Below, in pieces: positions 9,556 through 18,300 of a DNA stretch of 55,832 bases. The position numbers and the translations under genes are program-made. Numbering within the stretch: the first letter of the stretch is position 1; every line of letters begins with the position of its first letter. Origin of the DNA: Acidimicrobiia bacterium (GTDB taxonomy: Bacteria; Actinomycetota; Acidimicrobiia; Acidimicrobiales; CATQHL01); contig VXXM01000016.1 in NCBI GenBank assembly GCA_009835395.1, forward strand, positions 1 through 55,832. The letters are read 5' to 3'. Under the pieces are notes generated by a model. It worked only from the letters and a program-made list of their open reading frames with translations, was not told where the DNA came from and searched no databases.

Positions 9556-10356
9556 TCAGGACCCGGGGAACTCGGGGTCGCCACCGCCGCCCACCAGCCC
9601 GCGGAACACCTGCGCGATGGCGTCGAGGATCACCATGCCGGCGAGCGCCCGATTTTCGGCGTCTCCGGGCCGCAGGATGTCGCCCATATCGGCGACCAGC
9701 ATCCGGAAGGCAGCCCGCGCCTCGTTCACGTAGTTGGGCTCGTTCAGCATGGCCCGCTTCGCCAACTCCAGCAGGACCGGCAGTCCCGGGCGCAGCGCCG
9801 CCGCGCAGGCCGTCCCCGCCTCCTGCGGGTCGGGCGGTTGGGGGCCTTGCTCCAGTGCCTCGCGAAAGCGCGCCAGACTCTGCAGCACGACCTTGTCGGC
9901 GGCTCGAACGAACACCTGGCCCTTGGAGTCGAAGTGGCGGTAGAACGTACCCTTGGCGATGTTGGCGCCGGCGCAGAGATCGGCGACGCTCACCTCGCCG
10001 TAGCTGTGCTGGCCGAACGCCTCGATGGCGACCTCGAGGATCCGCTCGGCGACCGTCGAGGTCCCGGGGTCGTCGCCGTCGGGCACCGGCGCCTCGAACC
10101 CCTCGGCGCCGTCGGCGAGGATCTCGGGCAGCATCTCGGCGATCCGCGCCAGCGGCAGCCTCTGGCGCCGGCGGAGATGCCGGATCACACGCAGCGAGTC
10201 GACGTGTTCGGGTCCGTAGAGGAAGTGCTTGGCGGAGACACGCAGCGGCGGCGGGAGCAGTCCCCGCCGGACGTAGTGATGCACCGTCGAGGCGGGCACG
10301 CCGGTGCGCCCGGTGAGTTCAGCCATGGAGAATCTGTCGGTTCGCTGAACGTTCAT
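9556..10356 (-). CDS. Hybrid transcriptional regulator: MerR-type HTH followed by TetR-type HTH and ligand domain
   Basis: 266 residues in two parts. Residues 10-80 form a MerR-like winged HTH (MAELTGRTGVPASTVHHYVRRGLLPPP, then a helix ending near PLARIAEMLPEI). Residues 100-150 are a TetR_N domain (VAERILEVAIEAFGQHSYGEVSVADLCAGANIAKGTFYRHF, written here in pieces: the recognition part is IAKGTFYRHFDSKG). The C-terminal part is the usual variable ligand/dimer domain. It diverges from the MATE exporter, the classic layout for a TetR repressor and its pump, but is also in line with and upstream of the hopanoid operon, so either could be its target. ATG start with a purine-rich ribosome site (GGGGAAAG). 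Confidence 0.85.
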   Translation of the reverse strand: MNVQRTDRFSMAELTGRTGVPASTVHHYVRRGLLPPPLRVSAKHFLYGPEHVDSLRVIRHLRRRQRLPLARIAEMLPEILADGAEGFEAPVPDGDDPGTSTVAERILEVAIEAFGQHSYGEVSVADLCAGANIAKGTFYRHFDSKGQVFVRAADKVVLQSLARFREALEQGPQPPDPQEAGTACAAALRPGLPVLLELAKRAMLNEPNYVNEARAAFRMLVADMGDILRPGDAENRALAGMVILDAIAQVFRGLVGGGGDPEFPGS

Positions 10357-10498
10357 CTTTCCCCTGCTCCGAATACTCCACCGGAATTTAGTTCACTTCC
10401 CCGCCGCAGGCGCAGGCGGCAAGGCGGGGGCACGGCGGCGGCGGGCCGGCCGGCCGGGCCACCGGCACCGTGAGCCGCCGGTCCCCGAAGGCGGCCGC

Positions 10499-11827
10499 GT
10501 GAGGGAGCCCGCGCCCGCCGACGCCCGCCGACGCTGGGACCGGCAGATCCTCCGCCTGGCGGTTCCCGCCTTCGGGGCGCTGGTGGCCGAGCCGGTCTAC
10601 GTGCTGGTGGACACCGCGGTGGTGGGCCACCTGGGCACGCCGCAGCTCGGCGGTCTGGCGCTGGCCGGACAGCTGCTGCTGAGCGTGTACGCCCTGTTCA
10701 TCTTCCTGGCCTACGGCACCACCGCGGCCGTGGCGCGCCTGCTGGGCGCCGGCCGGGAGGCCGACGCGGCCCGCTGGGGGGTGCAGGCACTGCTGATGGC
10801 GCTGGTCGTCGGCGTGGCCGCCGGCGGCCTGCTGTACGGGCTGGCCGACCCGCTGCTGAAGCTGCTGGGCGGCGAGGGCGAGGTACTCACCCAGGCGCGC
10901 ATCTACCTGCACATCAGCCTCGCCGGCCTGCCCGCCCTGATGATCACCCTGGCGGGCGTGGGCTTCCTGCGGGGCGGCCTCGACATGGCCCGACCCCTGA
11001 AGGTGGCGGTGTTCACGGCGGTCGGGAACCTGGTGCTGGAACTGGTCCTGATCTACGGGCTGGGCTTCGGCATCGGCGCCTCGGCCGCCTCCACGGTGGC
11101 TGCCCAGTGGGCCGGCGCGGTGCTGTACGTCTACTGGGTGCTGCGGGCGGCGCGCCCGCACGTGCGCAGCCTGCGGCCCGACCTGGCCGTGCTTCGCAGG
11201 CTGCTGAGCGACGGCGGCGCCCTGGTCACCCGCACCGCGGCCCTGCAGGGCGCCTTCGTGGTGGCCGCCGCGGTGGCCGCCCGCACCGGGCTCGCCGACC
11301 TGGGGGCCCACCAGATCAACGCCCAGCTGTTCGGCTTCTCGGCGCTGGCGCTGGACGCCCTCGCCATCGCCGCCCAGGGCATGATCGGCACGATGCTGGG
11401 CGCCGGCGACGCGGTCGGGGCGCGCGGCGTGGGCCGCCGCGTCACCTGGTGGGGGCTGGTGTTCGGGCTGGTGGCCGCCGCCCTGGCGGTGGGGCTGCGC
11501 CCCGTGCTGCCGCAGCTGTTCAGCAACGACGCCGCGGTGGTGTCGCTGGCGGGCTTCCTGATGCTGCACCTGGCGCTGATGCTGCCGATCAACGGCGTGG
11601 TCTTCGCCCTCGACGGGGTGCTGATCGGCGCCGGCGACCTGCGCTACCTGGCCGCCGCCATGGTGGCCGCCGCCGCGGTGTTCGTGCCGCTGGCGGTGGG
11701 CGTGCGCCTGGCCGACGCGGGCATCGGCTGGCTCTGGGGAGCGCTGGTGATCTTCATGGTGGCGAGGCTGGCCGGCGTGGGGCTGCGTTTCATCGACGGC
11801 CGCTGGGTGCGTCTCGGGGGACACTGA
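10499..11827 (+). CDS. MATE family multidrug/metabolite exporter (DinF-like)
   Basis: 442 residues, about twelve hydrophobic segments arranged as two halves, with the MATE signatures near the start (PAFGALVAEPVYVLVDTAVVGHLG, quoted only in part: VDTAVVGHLG) and GAGREADAARWG after TM2. A cation-coupled exporter of the inner membrane. GTG start at 10499, close to the N-terminus expected for the family. Divergent from the MerR/TetR regulator, which likely controls it. Confidence 0.9.
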   Translation: MREPAPADARRRWDRQILRLAVPAFGALVAEPVYVLVDTAVVGHLGTPQLGGLALAGQLLLSVYALFIFLAYGTTAAVARLLGAGREADAARWGVQALLMALVVGVAAGGLLYGLADPLLKLLGGEGEVLTQARIYLHISLAGLPALMITLAGVGFLRGGLDMARPLKVAVFTAVGNLVLELVLIYGLGFGIGASAASTVAAQWAGAVLYVYWVLRAARPHVRSLRPDLAVLRRLLSDGGALVTRTAALQGAFVVAAAVAARTGLADLGAHQINAQLFGFSALALDALAIAAQGMIGTMLGAGDAVGARGVGRRVTWWGLVFGLVAAALAVGLRPVLPQLFSNDAAVVSLAGFLMLHLALMLPINGVVFALDGVLIGAGDLRYLAAAMVAAAAVFVPLAVGVRLADAGIGWLWGALVIFMVARLAGVGLRFIDGRWVRLGGH

Positions 11828-11845
11828 GCCGGCCGGACCCGGCTC
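11826..11845. terminator. Hairpin between convergent genes
   Basis: Arms GAGCCGG (11826-11832) and CCGGCTC (11839-11845) with a six-base loop fill the space between the MATE exporter and the BTAD gene, which end facing each other. There is no T-run, so intrinsic termination is an inference from position and symmetry. Confidence 0.5.
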
Positions 11846-13585
11846 TCAGGCCAACGGCACGCCGTCCAGAGCGCCGGTCGCCAGGTCGTCCAACTCCGGC
11901 AGCGGCTCGCGCTGGAGCTCATCCATGTAGCGCATCACCAGATCGACCTCGCGGCGATACCCGGAGCGACGAGCCGCGGCGATCCGTCGCTGGTAGCACT
12001 GCTCGCAGTCCGGGGTGATGGCGAGTCCCCGGAGCGTCGCCCAGCGCGCCACCTCCACGCGATCCAACTCCAGCGCCGCATCGGCCAGCCGGTGCGCCGT
12101 GCTGTCCACCAGGTACTCCACGTGGCTTCGCCAGGAGGCGTCAGCCCAGGAGAAGGTCTCACCGCTGCCGCCGCCGAACGGGGCGCCCCGCACCAGCCGG
12201 AGCGCGGCACGCAGACACTCCAGGGCCTGCTCGGGCGGTACCCGATCGGCGAGCTTCCGCCAGGAGGCGAAACGCTCCAGATCGGTCGTGACCTGCTCCG
12301 ACAGCCGGTAGACCCCGTCCGCGCCGAGGTAGGAGAGATACGGCCGGCCGTCGGCGTCCCGGCCGAGGCAGACGCGGGCCCGTGACACCACGTTGGCGAG
12401 CGTCTTGGCACGCGGAGGTGGCCCGCTGCGTCGCCAGAGCCAGTGGCGGAGCTTGTCGGCGGTCGCCCCGTCACGATGGAAGGCCAGGTAGCAGGCCAGA
12501 TCGAGGGCCCGCTGGGAGGTGAACGGAACCGCCGCCCCGGCCGCCTGTACGACACCGAGCACCTGCAGTTCGACCGCGCCCGGCAAGACTTCGGCGGCGC
12601 TGGGGGGAGGACCGGTCGCTGTTCGCCCGGCGGCTTCCCGGAGCGAGGACGGCTCCGGCGCCGCGATGCGCAGGTCGGGCACGAACGTCGGGGAGGGCTG
12701 GTCCCCGAACCGGAGATCCACACCCACGGGTTCCCAGCGAAGCGACCGTCCGTTCACGTGCAGCCTCCAGCGGTCACCGAATGCCCGGCGCGGCCCGGCA
12801 CCCTCCGTCGAATCCTGCGAGTGGGCCGCCGTCACGACCGCCAGTCCGGGACCGGCGAAGCTCAGCAGACGCGCTCGGGTCCGAGGGTCGTGGCCGTGCG
12901 GATCGATGATCACCAGCGGGCGTGGCGTGCCGCGCATGCCGTGCCGGCGCAACTCGGGCAGCGAGGCCCACTGTGCCCCGGCGGCATCGACCGTCCGGCG
13001 GTGCGTCTCGGCGTCGGCCAGCACCCGGCTCGGCGACGTGACGACGCGCACCGCGTCGAGAGCGTCGAGTTCCCAGGCGCAGTTCACGCAGATGACTCTC
13101 GGGTATCCCCCGAAACGGTCCGCGGCAAGGTCCGCTGCCAGCGACTCGGCGAGTGCCAGTACGCCAGCGGGCTCGCCCGAGAGTTCGAGCGCGCCCAGTT
13201 CCTCCAGGTTGGCCATCACCGCCGGGCCGTCGGGAACCACCCGACCGAACGGCACGAGCAGGGGCCACGGCACTCCACAGCCTCCCTCGCCGGGGTGGGC
13301 ACCACCGATCGTCAACGGCTCGGCGGTCCAGGTGAGGCCGCCGTCGATGGCTTCGAATCCCGTGGCGGGATCGACTCGAGGCTCGCTCAGCAGCAGCCCG
13401 ATCGACTCCCGCGCCGTGGTGACGGCGACAACTCTCGGCAGCGGCCGCCCATCCAGTCGCGCCGGTACCGCGGCCATGAGCCGCACCAGAGGGTCGCTGA
13501 ACTCGCTGGGGCGTCCTGGGGGCCCGGCGATCCGCGCGACGGGCGGGTCGCGCAGCGGATCGAACAGTGCTGCCGGTCGTGACAC
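11846..13585 (-). CDS. BTAD-domain (bacterial transcriptional activator) protein of the Tad locus
   Basis: 579 residues. The N-terminal 370 residues have no motif I can name; the C-terminal part (from about ELQVLGVVQAAG) resembles the SARP-type winged-helix plus BTAD helical repeat region (SQRALDLACYLAFHRDG, CLRAALRLVRGAPF, CEQCYQRRIAAARRSG). In actinobacterial pilus loci the BTAD part is often fused to a LysM membrane protein; here it is a separate gene. GTG start at 13585 is chosen because a GAAGGAGGG ribosome site lies eight bases upstream. The open frame continues to 13834 but overlaps the LysM gene in another phase. Function in pilus regulation is inferred from position only. Confidence 0.75.
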   Translation of the reverse strand: MSRPAALFDPLRDPPVARIAGPPGRPSEFSDPLVRLMAAVPARLDGRPLPRVVAVTTARESIGLLLSEPRVDPATGFEAIDGGLTWTAEPLTIGGAHPGEGGCGVPWPLLVPFGRVVPDGPAVMANLEELGALELSGEPAGVLALAESLAADLAADRFGGYPRVICVNCAWELDALDAVRVVTSPSRVLADAETHRRTVDAAGAQWASLPELRRHGMRGTPRPLVIIDPHGHDPRTRARLLSFAGPGLAVVTAAHSQDSTEGAGPRRAFGDRWRLHVNGRSLRWEPVGVDLRFGDQPSPTFVPDLRIAAPEPSSLREAAGRTATGPPPSAAEVLPGAVELQVLGVVQAAGAAVPFTSQRALDLACYLAFHRDGATADKLRHWLWRRSGPPPRAKTLANVVSRARVCLGRDADGRPYLSYLGADGVYRLSEQVTTDLERFASWRKLADRVPPEQALECLRAALRLVRGAPFGGGSGETFSWADASWRSHVEYLVDSTAHRLADAALELDRVEVARWATLRGLAITPDCEQCYQRRIAAARRSGYRREVDLVMRYMDELQREPLPELDDLATGALDGVPLA

Positions 13586-13643
13586 GCGCGGCCCTCCTTC
13601 GGCCTGCCTGGTTGTGCGGGGCACCTGTTCGGACCGGGGGACG

Positions 13644-14780
13644 TTACCCCGACGCCGGCTCGGCCGGAATGACCGAAGCCCTCGCCGCGACAGCTGCTGC
13701 AGGACTCGCGAGCCCTGGCTGATCGGGATGGTCGGGCCTCTCCGGCGAATCCGCCGGGGGAAGACGCAGGCGCCAACCGGGATGGATGAGGTTCGGATCG
13801 CGCAGCGTGCCCCCGCCTTCGAGCTGCCCGACATTCAATTCGAAGATGTCCGGCCAACGCAGCGCATCCCCCAGATGCCGCTCAGCGAGGAGCCACAGCG
13901 AGTCACCCGGTTGCACCACGACCCAGCCCGGCTCGCCGGGTTCCACCGCGGCGAGTTGACCGGACGGCGGGGCGGCCCGGGAAGAGACCACCGGATCCCA
14001 GCGAGCCCACGTCGCCTTCTCGATGCTCGGAGCAGGCGGCACCGGAGACTGCGCCGGTGGCGACCCGGCGGGCGTGCCCAGGATCGGAGCCGGAGCAGCC
14101 GGTCCCGGATCCGCCCCCGCGACCTCCGGGGGTCCCAGGATCGGCGCCGGCAGCGACCCCGCGACCGGAGCAGGCGATGACATCCCGACAGTGGCCGGCA
14201 CGTCGGCGGACATCTCGCCCACTCGCTCGCCGGCGGTCCTGCCGGCATCCATCGGCACAGCGATCTCCGCGAACGACGGGGTTCCCGCCAGAACCGGCTG
14301 CGCCATCGCCCCCACTGTGCCCGCGGCGGCCACCACGACCGCCACGAGGCGCACCATGACCGGCTGCGTGCCAAGGCCGCGCAACGGCAGTAACCGGGCG
14401 GTCCTCCCCCGGCAGGTGGCCCACACCTCGGCCGCGAACGACAGAGCGGCCTGCGACCACCAGATCCAGACAGCGACCGCCAGCACACCGCTGACAGCCC
14501 CGGCACCAGGCGCGCCGCTCTCGATCGCCGCCACCACCGAGGACCATTCCGGCACCCCGGCAGGCAGCGGGTTGCCGACCACGGTCACCAGGCAGACGGG
14601 CACACCGACCAGGAACAGCCCGAGAGCCACGCAGGCTCCGAGTCCCGACGCCAACGCACGAACATCGCTCTGCATCGCATTCACCCCGCTCTGTTGTCTC
14701 AACTGCTGCTGTGTGCGCCGGCGCTCGGCCCAACCGGCAAGATCCGCCACGGCGGAAACACGGGCGCCGTCACCGGGCAC
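13644..14780 (-). CDS. Membrane protein with C-terminal LysM domain
   Basis: 378 residues. Hydrophobic segments lie near residues 45-70, 95-115 and 140-165, followed by a Pro/Ala-rich linker and a LysM domain at about 285-345 (VVVQPGDSLWLLAERHLGD ... NLIHPGWRLRLP). LysM binds glycan strands of peptidoglycan, so the protein would tie the pilus machinery to the wall. GTG start overlaps the TAG stop of the upstream TadG-like gene by one base, showing operon membership. A 58-base gap separates it from the BTAD gene, which is normally part of the same protein in related loci. Confidence 0.78.
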   Translation of the reverse strand: MPGDGARVSAVADLAGWAERRRTQQQLRQQSGVNAMQSDVRALASGLGACVALGLFLVGVPVCLVTVVGNPLPAGVPEWSSVVAAIESGAPGAGAVSGVLAVAVWIWWSQAALSFAAEVWATCRGRTARLLPLRGLGTQPVMVRLVAVVVAAAGTVGAMAQPVLAGTPSFAEIAVPMDAGRTAGERVGEMSADVPATVGMSSPAPVAGSLPAPILGPPEVAGADPGPAAPAPILGTPAGSPPAQSPVPPAPSIEKATWARWDPVVSSRAAPPSGQLAAVEPGEPGWVVVQPGDSLWLLAERHLGDALRWPDIFELNVGQLEGGGTLRDPNLIHPGWRLRLPPADSPERPDHPDQPGLASPAAAVAARASVIPAEPASG

Positions 14781-15241
14781 TAGCGCCCGGCGCTGACACC
14801 CCAGGTGGCTCGGGCCTCCGCGGAGGCATCGAGCTGCACGCTCCCGCTGCCCAGTCCCAGGACGCGTACGGCGACGTGGCGGCCGACCGACACCGAGGCG
14901 CGGTCACCCTGCACCGCAACATCGGCCCCGAGCCCCGATCGGTCCGCCACGGCCCGGGCGGCGGCAACCGCCGCATCGCTGTCCAGCCGGACCGTCCCGG
15001 TCAACCGGTAGAAGTCCACGTCCACTTCCTGCACGGCCGCGCGGGCGGCCTGGCGGGCCAGATCGGCGAGGGCGCGGCGCTGGCCCCGCAGCTCCGCCGA
15101 ATCGATCACGACACCGGCGATGAGCAGGAACGCCACGAACAGGACCGCAACGAACAGGCTGACCACCCCCGTCTCGGCCCGGAGGCCTCCCGCCGGACTC
15201 CTCGTCAGGCCCCGCATCGGGCCGCTCGTGCGGCGACTCAT
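14780..15241 (-). CDS. TadG-like pilus-assembly protein (Rv3660c-type secretion/DUF4190-like topology)
   Basis: 153 residues: an Arg-rich start, then one hydrophobic helix (VVSLFVAVLFVAFLLIAGVV) followed by a helical RGQRRALADLARQAARAAVQ segment and a small soluble domain. This is the TadE/TadG-like layout in which a pilin-like helix carries an extracytoplasmic head. It is the third of three consecutive short pilus genes and overlaps its neighbours on both sides. Confidence 0.75.
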   Translation of the reverse strand: MSRRTSGPMRGLTRSPAGGLRAETGVVSLFVAVLFVAFLLIAGVVIDSAELRGQRRALADLARQAARAAVQEVDVDFYRLTGTVRLDSDAAVAAARAVADRSGLGADVAVQGDRASVSVGRHVAVRVLGLGSGSVQLDASAEARATWGVSAGR

Positions 15242-15678
15242 CGGGTGCCTCCGCGGCGCCGATCCACTACTTCGACGGCCATGGCCTCGAGAGTCACCGA
15301 CCCCGGCATGCGCAGGAGCGTGAGGTCTTCGAGCCTGGTGACGCAGCGGATACCGACCGTCACCGATCCTCCGGGACGCAGAGCCGACACGTCGGGGTCA
15401 ACGCTGAACTCCGAGCACCGGACCGAGCGTTGCTCGAGGCTCGCTCGCGCGATCCGTTCGGCGGCGTCCGCTGCTGCAGGGGGATGCTGCCGCAGCGAGG
15501 CCGCCCGAGCGGCCTCCGCGGCCACGTCGCGCATCTCGCCGCGTGTCTGACCGAGGCGCCACGCCGCCGCCAGGAGCATCAACGCACCGAGCACCCCGAC
15601 GACGACCAGCACGAACTCCAGCGACAGCACGCCCCGCCGATCCTCGGCGCCATCCGCCGACCTCCCCCGCGCTCTCAC
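15238..15678 (-). CDS. TadE-family pseudopilin
   Basis: 146 residues from a GTG at 15678 that overlaps the upstream stop (GTGA). A short basic leader ends at RRG, then VLSLEFVLVVVGVLGALMLL, a pilin-like helix with Glu at position +5 as in type IV prepilins. The remainder is a small soluble domain with a likely disulfide (VRCSEF and GIRCVTR). Expected to be a minor pilin processed by the TadV-type peptidase at 21543. Confidence 0.8.
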   Translation of the reverse strand: MRARGRSADGAEDRRGVLSLEFVLVVVGVLGALMLLAAAWRLGQTRGEMRDVAAEAARAASLRQHPPAAADAAERIARASLEQRSVRCSEFSVDPDVSALRPGGSVTVGIRCVTRLEDLTLLRMPGSVTLEAMAVEVVDRRRGGTR

Positions 15679-16112
15679 CGGCGACCCTCGGGAATGAACC
15701 GCTCCACCGGCCCCCGCACTCGATGACTCACCGCGCTCGGCAGTCCCGGCAGGATCCGGGGAGCGGTCGCCGAGACGGTGACCACCATGTCGCCCGCCGC
15801 GCCGACCACCTCCACGGACAGCTCCCGCACGAGGCGATCGTCGCCCACGACGGCCCTGGCCAGATCCAGCGGCGAGAAGTCCGGCCCGCCCGCCAGCTGC
15901 GCCGTCTCGAGCACGACGTCGGCGGCGTCGGTCACCGCCAGCGCGGCGTTGAACACCAGGCCGAAGTGGATCACGCTCATCACGAGCGCCAGCAGCGCCC
16001 CGTAGAGCAGCGTGAACTCGGTCGTCACGGCACCGGACTCGGTGCCCCGCACCCGCGCGGGCATCACCGGCCGCTCCCGGAGCGAACGCATCGCGCGGCA
16101 CGGTGTCCTCAC
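15675..16112 (-). CDS. TadE-family pseudopilin
   Basis: 145 residues with the TadE signature near residue 27: ESGAVTTEFTLLYGALLALV, where the cleaved Gly is followed by a Glu-containing hydrophobic helix. First of the three minor pilins after the major pilin, from which it is separated by 12 bases. The exact start is uncertain; several Met codons precede the leader. Confidence 0.8.
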   Translation of the reverse strand: MRTPCRAMRSLRERPVMPARVRGTESGAVTTEFTLLYGALLALVMSVIHFGLVFNAALAVTDAADVVLETAQLAGGPDFSPLDLARAVVGDDRLVRELSVEVVGAAGDMVVTVSATAPRILPGLPSAVSHRVRGPVERFIPEGRR

Positions 16113-16124
16113 TGAACGGCGCCC

Positions 16125-16379
16125 TCAGTCGTCGCTGCCGTCGCTGAGGAAGCCCTCGCGGTCGGTGCCCACGTTCACGTCCGTCGAGATCTTGTTCGCC
16201 GTCTCAGAGGTCAGGTTCCGCACCACGCTCACCACGACGATCGCCAGCGCGGCCACGCCGGCCACGAGCAGCGCCCACTCCGTCGTGGTGAGACCCCGCT
16301 CGTCGCCGCGTAGCTTCCGGCGGATGTCGGCGGCCGTCGCCGTCAACCAGATCCAGCTGCGGATCGAAAGTTCCTGCAT
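16125..16379 (-). CDS. Flp-type major pilin precursor
   Basis: 84 residues. The processing site is visible: DERG then LTTTEWALLVAGVAALAIVV, giving a 29-residue leader, Glu at +5 of the mature chain, and a single hydrophobic helix. The mature pilin would be about 55 residues, in the Flp/Fap (or actinobacterial DUF4244) class. A strong ribosome site, AAGGAGTG, precedes the ATG, as expected for the most abundant pilus subunit. Confidence 0.85.
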   Translation of the reverse strand: MQELSIRSWIWLTATAADIRRKLRGDERGLTTTEWALLVAGVAALAIVVVSVVRNLTSETANKISTDVNVGTDREGFLSDGSDD

Positions 16380-16528
16380 TGCTCACTCCTTGCTGTTGGT
16401 CGTCGTTGCCGGCTGTTGCGGCATTGCAGTCGCTACGGCTGCCGGATCGGTGCCCGCGGGCTGTTGATCGCCGGCGGTTTCGCGGCGTGCCCGGAGCCGC
16501 CGGAGAGGGCTGGGCGGGTCGGCGCCGC

Positions 16529-17419
16529 TCACAACATCTCCAGTAGCGAGCTCAGCGCCGGGTACCCGACGAACATCACGAATGCGATCGCCACGACGAC
16601 GGTGGGGATCGACATGCGCTCGGTCGTGGAGTCGGCCCTCATGCGGGCATTGGCCAACTCGAGCGTGCTGAGCATCTCCGCCTTGCAGGCCAGAGCCTCG
16701 GCGGGACTGGCGCCCTGCTCGGCGGTCAGGCGGATCGTGGCAGCCAACTCCTCCACATCCGGCACGCCGATCTCGGCCGCCAGGCGCTCGAATCCCGCCG
16801 ACGGAGACTTGCCGTTGACCCGGCTCCAGTCCATGGCCGCCTTCAATTCGTCGAAGGCCCAGCCGCTGCCGACCGCAGCGGCCTGGTACAGCGCCCCGTC
16901 GCTGTGGCTTCCGCCCGCTACGAGGATCTTGACCAGGTCCATGTAGGCACTGAGTGCCCGCAGGAACTGCTCCCGTCGCTCGGTCGCCTTCTTGCGCAGT
17001 GCCCCGTCGGCACCCACGTAGCCGCCCAGGAATCCGAGAGCGGCCAGCACCGCCACGCTCCACGACGGCGGCGCCAAGCCGGCCAGCCGCGCCGCGTAGG
17101 TCGCGGCGGCGAGCGCAGCCGCGGCCAGCAGGGCGCCTGCCAGCTTGGCGAAGGCGTGCTGGGCCGGGCTGCGACCGACGATCCGCAAGTCCGCCCCGAG
17201 AGTGCCGAGATCGAATCCGAACGACTCGATGATCTGGAGAGCACGCCGTTCGGCCCGGTTGCGCCAGCCCGGGAACTGCTCGCCGCCGCCATGGCCGTTG
17301 CGCGGGCCCTGCCGGTGGAAGTCGCTGAGCGCCCGCAGCAACGGCACTCGCCGCCGCAGCAGACCCCGGCCCACGAGCCAGACACCGGCACCCACGAGCG
17401 CCCCGACCAGCGCCGTCAT
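16529..17419 (-). CDS. tadC: TadC-type inner-membrane platform protein (type II secretion F domain)
   Basis: 296 residues with N-terminal and two C-terminal hydrophobic helices (VVVAIAFVMFVGYPALSSLL at the end) around a cytoplasmic T2SSF domain. Partner of TadB in the platform that couples the ATPase to pilin extrusion. The ATG overlaps the tadB stop (ATGA). The following 149 bases (16380-16528) before the pilin gene hold no gene I can support. Confidence 0.85.
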   Translation of the reverse strand: MTALVGALVGAGVWLVGRGLLRRRVPLLRALSDFHRQGPRNGHGGGEQFPGWRNRAERRALQIIESFGFDLGTLGADLRIVGRSPAQHAFAKLAGALLAAAALAAATYAARLAGLAPPSWSVAVLAALGFLGGYVGADGALRKKATERREQFLRALSAYMDLVKILVAGGSHSDGALYQAAAVGSGWAFDELKAAMDWSRVNGKSPSAGFERLAAEIGVPDVEELAATIRLTAEQGASPAEALACKAEMLSTLELANARMRADSTTERMSIPTVVVAIAFVMFVGYPALSSLLEML

Positions 17420-18300
17420 CGCACCAGCCGGGCCATCCCGGCGGCAGCGGGGTCGAAGTAGCGCTCGGGGGACCGCACGCGGCCGAGCCGTGCCAGCAAC
17501 CAGAACCCGCCCAGGAAAACGCAGCCGATGCCCGTCAGCACGACCTGGCCCCCGAAGCCGTCATAGGGCGCCAGGTAGCCGCGGTCCACCAGGTACAGCC
17601 CGCCCGCCATCACCGCGGTCGTCCCCACGATGAGCCGGGCGGAGGTGCGGTAGCGCGCCCGGGCGGCGTCGGCTTCGATCACCAGGCGGCTCTCGGCACG
17701 GACGACCTGTGCCTGGGACCGGAGCAACGAGACCAGGTCCTGCGCTCCCTGGACCGACGCCAGGATCAGGGACGCGGCGACCTTGTCGACAGCGGGGTGG
17801 GCCACGTTGGCCGCGAACGCCAGCAGGGCCTCGGGCAGCGGGCGGACCTCCAGGCGAGCGGCCAGTTCCTGCACCTCCCGGCGAATCGAGGCCGGTGCCG
17901 CCGCGGCCGAGCCGGCGATCGCCCGCTCGATGCCCCCGCCGGCGGCCAGGATGGCGTAGAGCATCTCGATCCAGCCGGCGATGGCGTCGCCACGCTCGCT
18001 GACGGACCGCAGACCCTCACCCTTGGAGAACCGCCCGGCGAACAGCACGATCCCGGCGGCCACGAGTGCTCCGGCGCTGAGCCATCCCGTGAGGGCGAAG
18101 ATCGCCACGCCCGCCACCACGGCGATCGAGCCACGGCGAAGTCTCGCCAGAGAGGTCGCGGCGCCTGCGGCGATGCCTCTGGTGGTGTGCCGGCCCCGCG
18201 GCACCATCACCCGCCCGCGCAGTCCGGCGGCCAGCACCCAGGTGCCCAGGCCGGTGAGCATCCCGCAGACCACCGTCACAAGCTGACTCACCGGTCCCAC
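17416..18300 (-). CDS. tadB: TadB-type inner-membrane platform protein (type II secretion F domain)
   Basis: 294 residues; hydrophobic helices at about 5-25, 60-85, 225-245 and 255-275, with the T2SSF core (ERGDAIAGWIEMLYAILAAG, GGIERAIAGSA) between. Overlaps the end of cpaF by 13 bases and the start of tadC by four. Confidence 0.85.
   Translation of the reverse strand: MGPVSQLVTVVCGMLTGLGTWVLAAGLRGRVMVPRGRHTTRGIAAGAATSLARLRRGSIAVVAGVAIFALTGWLSAGALVAAGIVLFAGRFSKGEGLRSVSERGDAIAGWIEMLYAILAAGGGIERAIAGSAAAAPASIRREVQELAARLEVRPLPEALLAFAANVAHPAVDKVAASLILASVQGAQDLVSLLRSQAQVVRAESRLVIEADAARARYRTSARLIVGTTAVMAGGLYLVDRGYLAPYDGFGGQVVLTGIGCVFLGGFWLLARLGRVRSPERYFDPAAAGMARLVR

Noticed and set aside
10388-11824. 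A 478-codon minus-strand open frame opposite the MATE exporter
   Set aside because: Its translation is extremely rich in His, Gln, Gly and Arg with no motif. It is the antisense of a GC-rich membrane protein gene.
13586-13834. Extension of the BTAD frame over the end of the LysM gene
   Set aside because: No start signal compares with GAAGGAGGG before 13585, and the overlap is in a different phase.
16383-17063. Open frame over the gap between the pilin and tadC
   Set aside because: The protein is Arg/Gly-rich with no family features and lies mostly antisense-like within tadC in a shifted frame.
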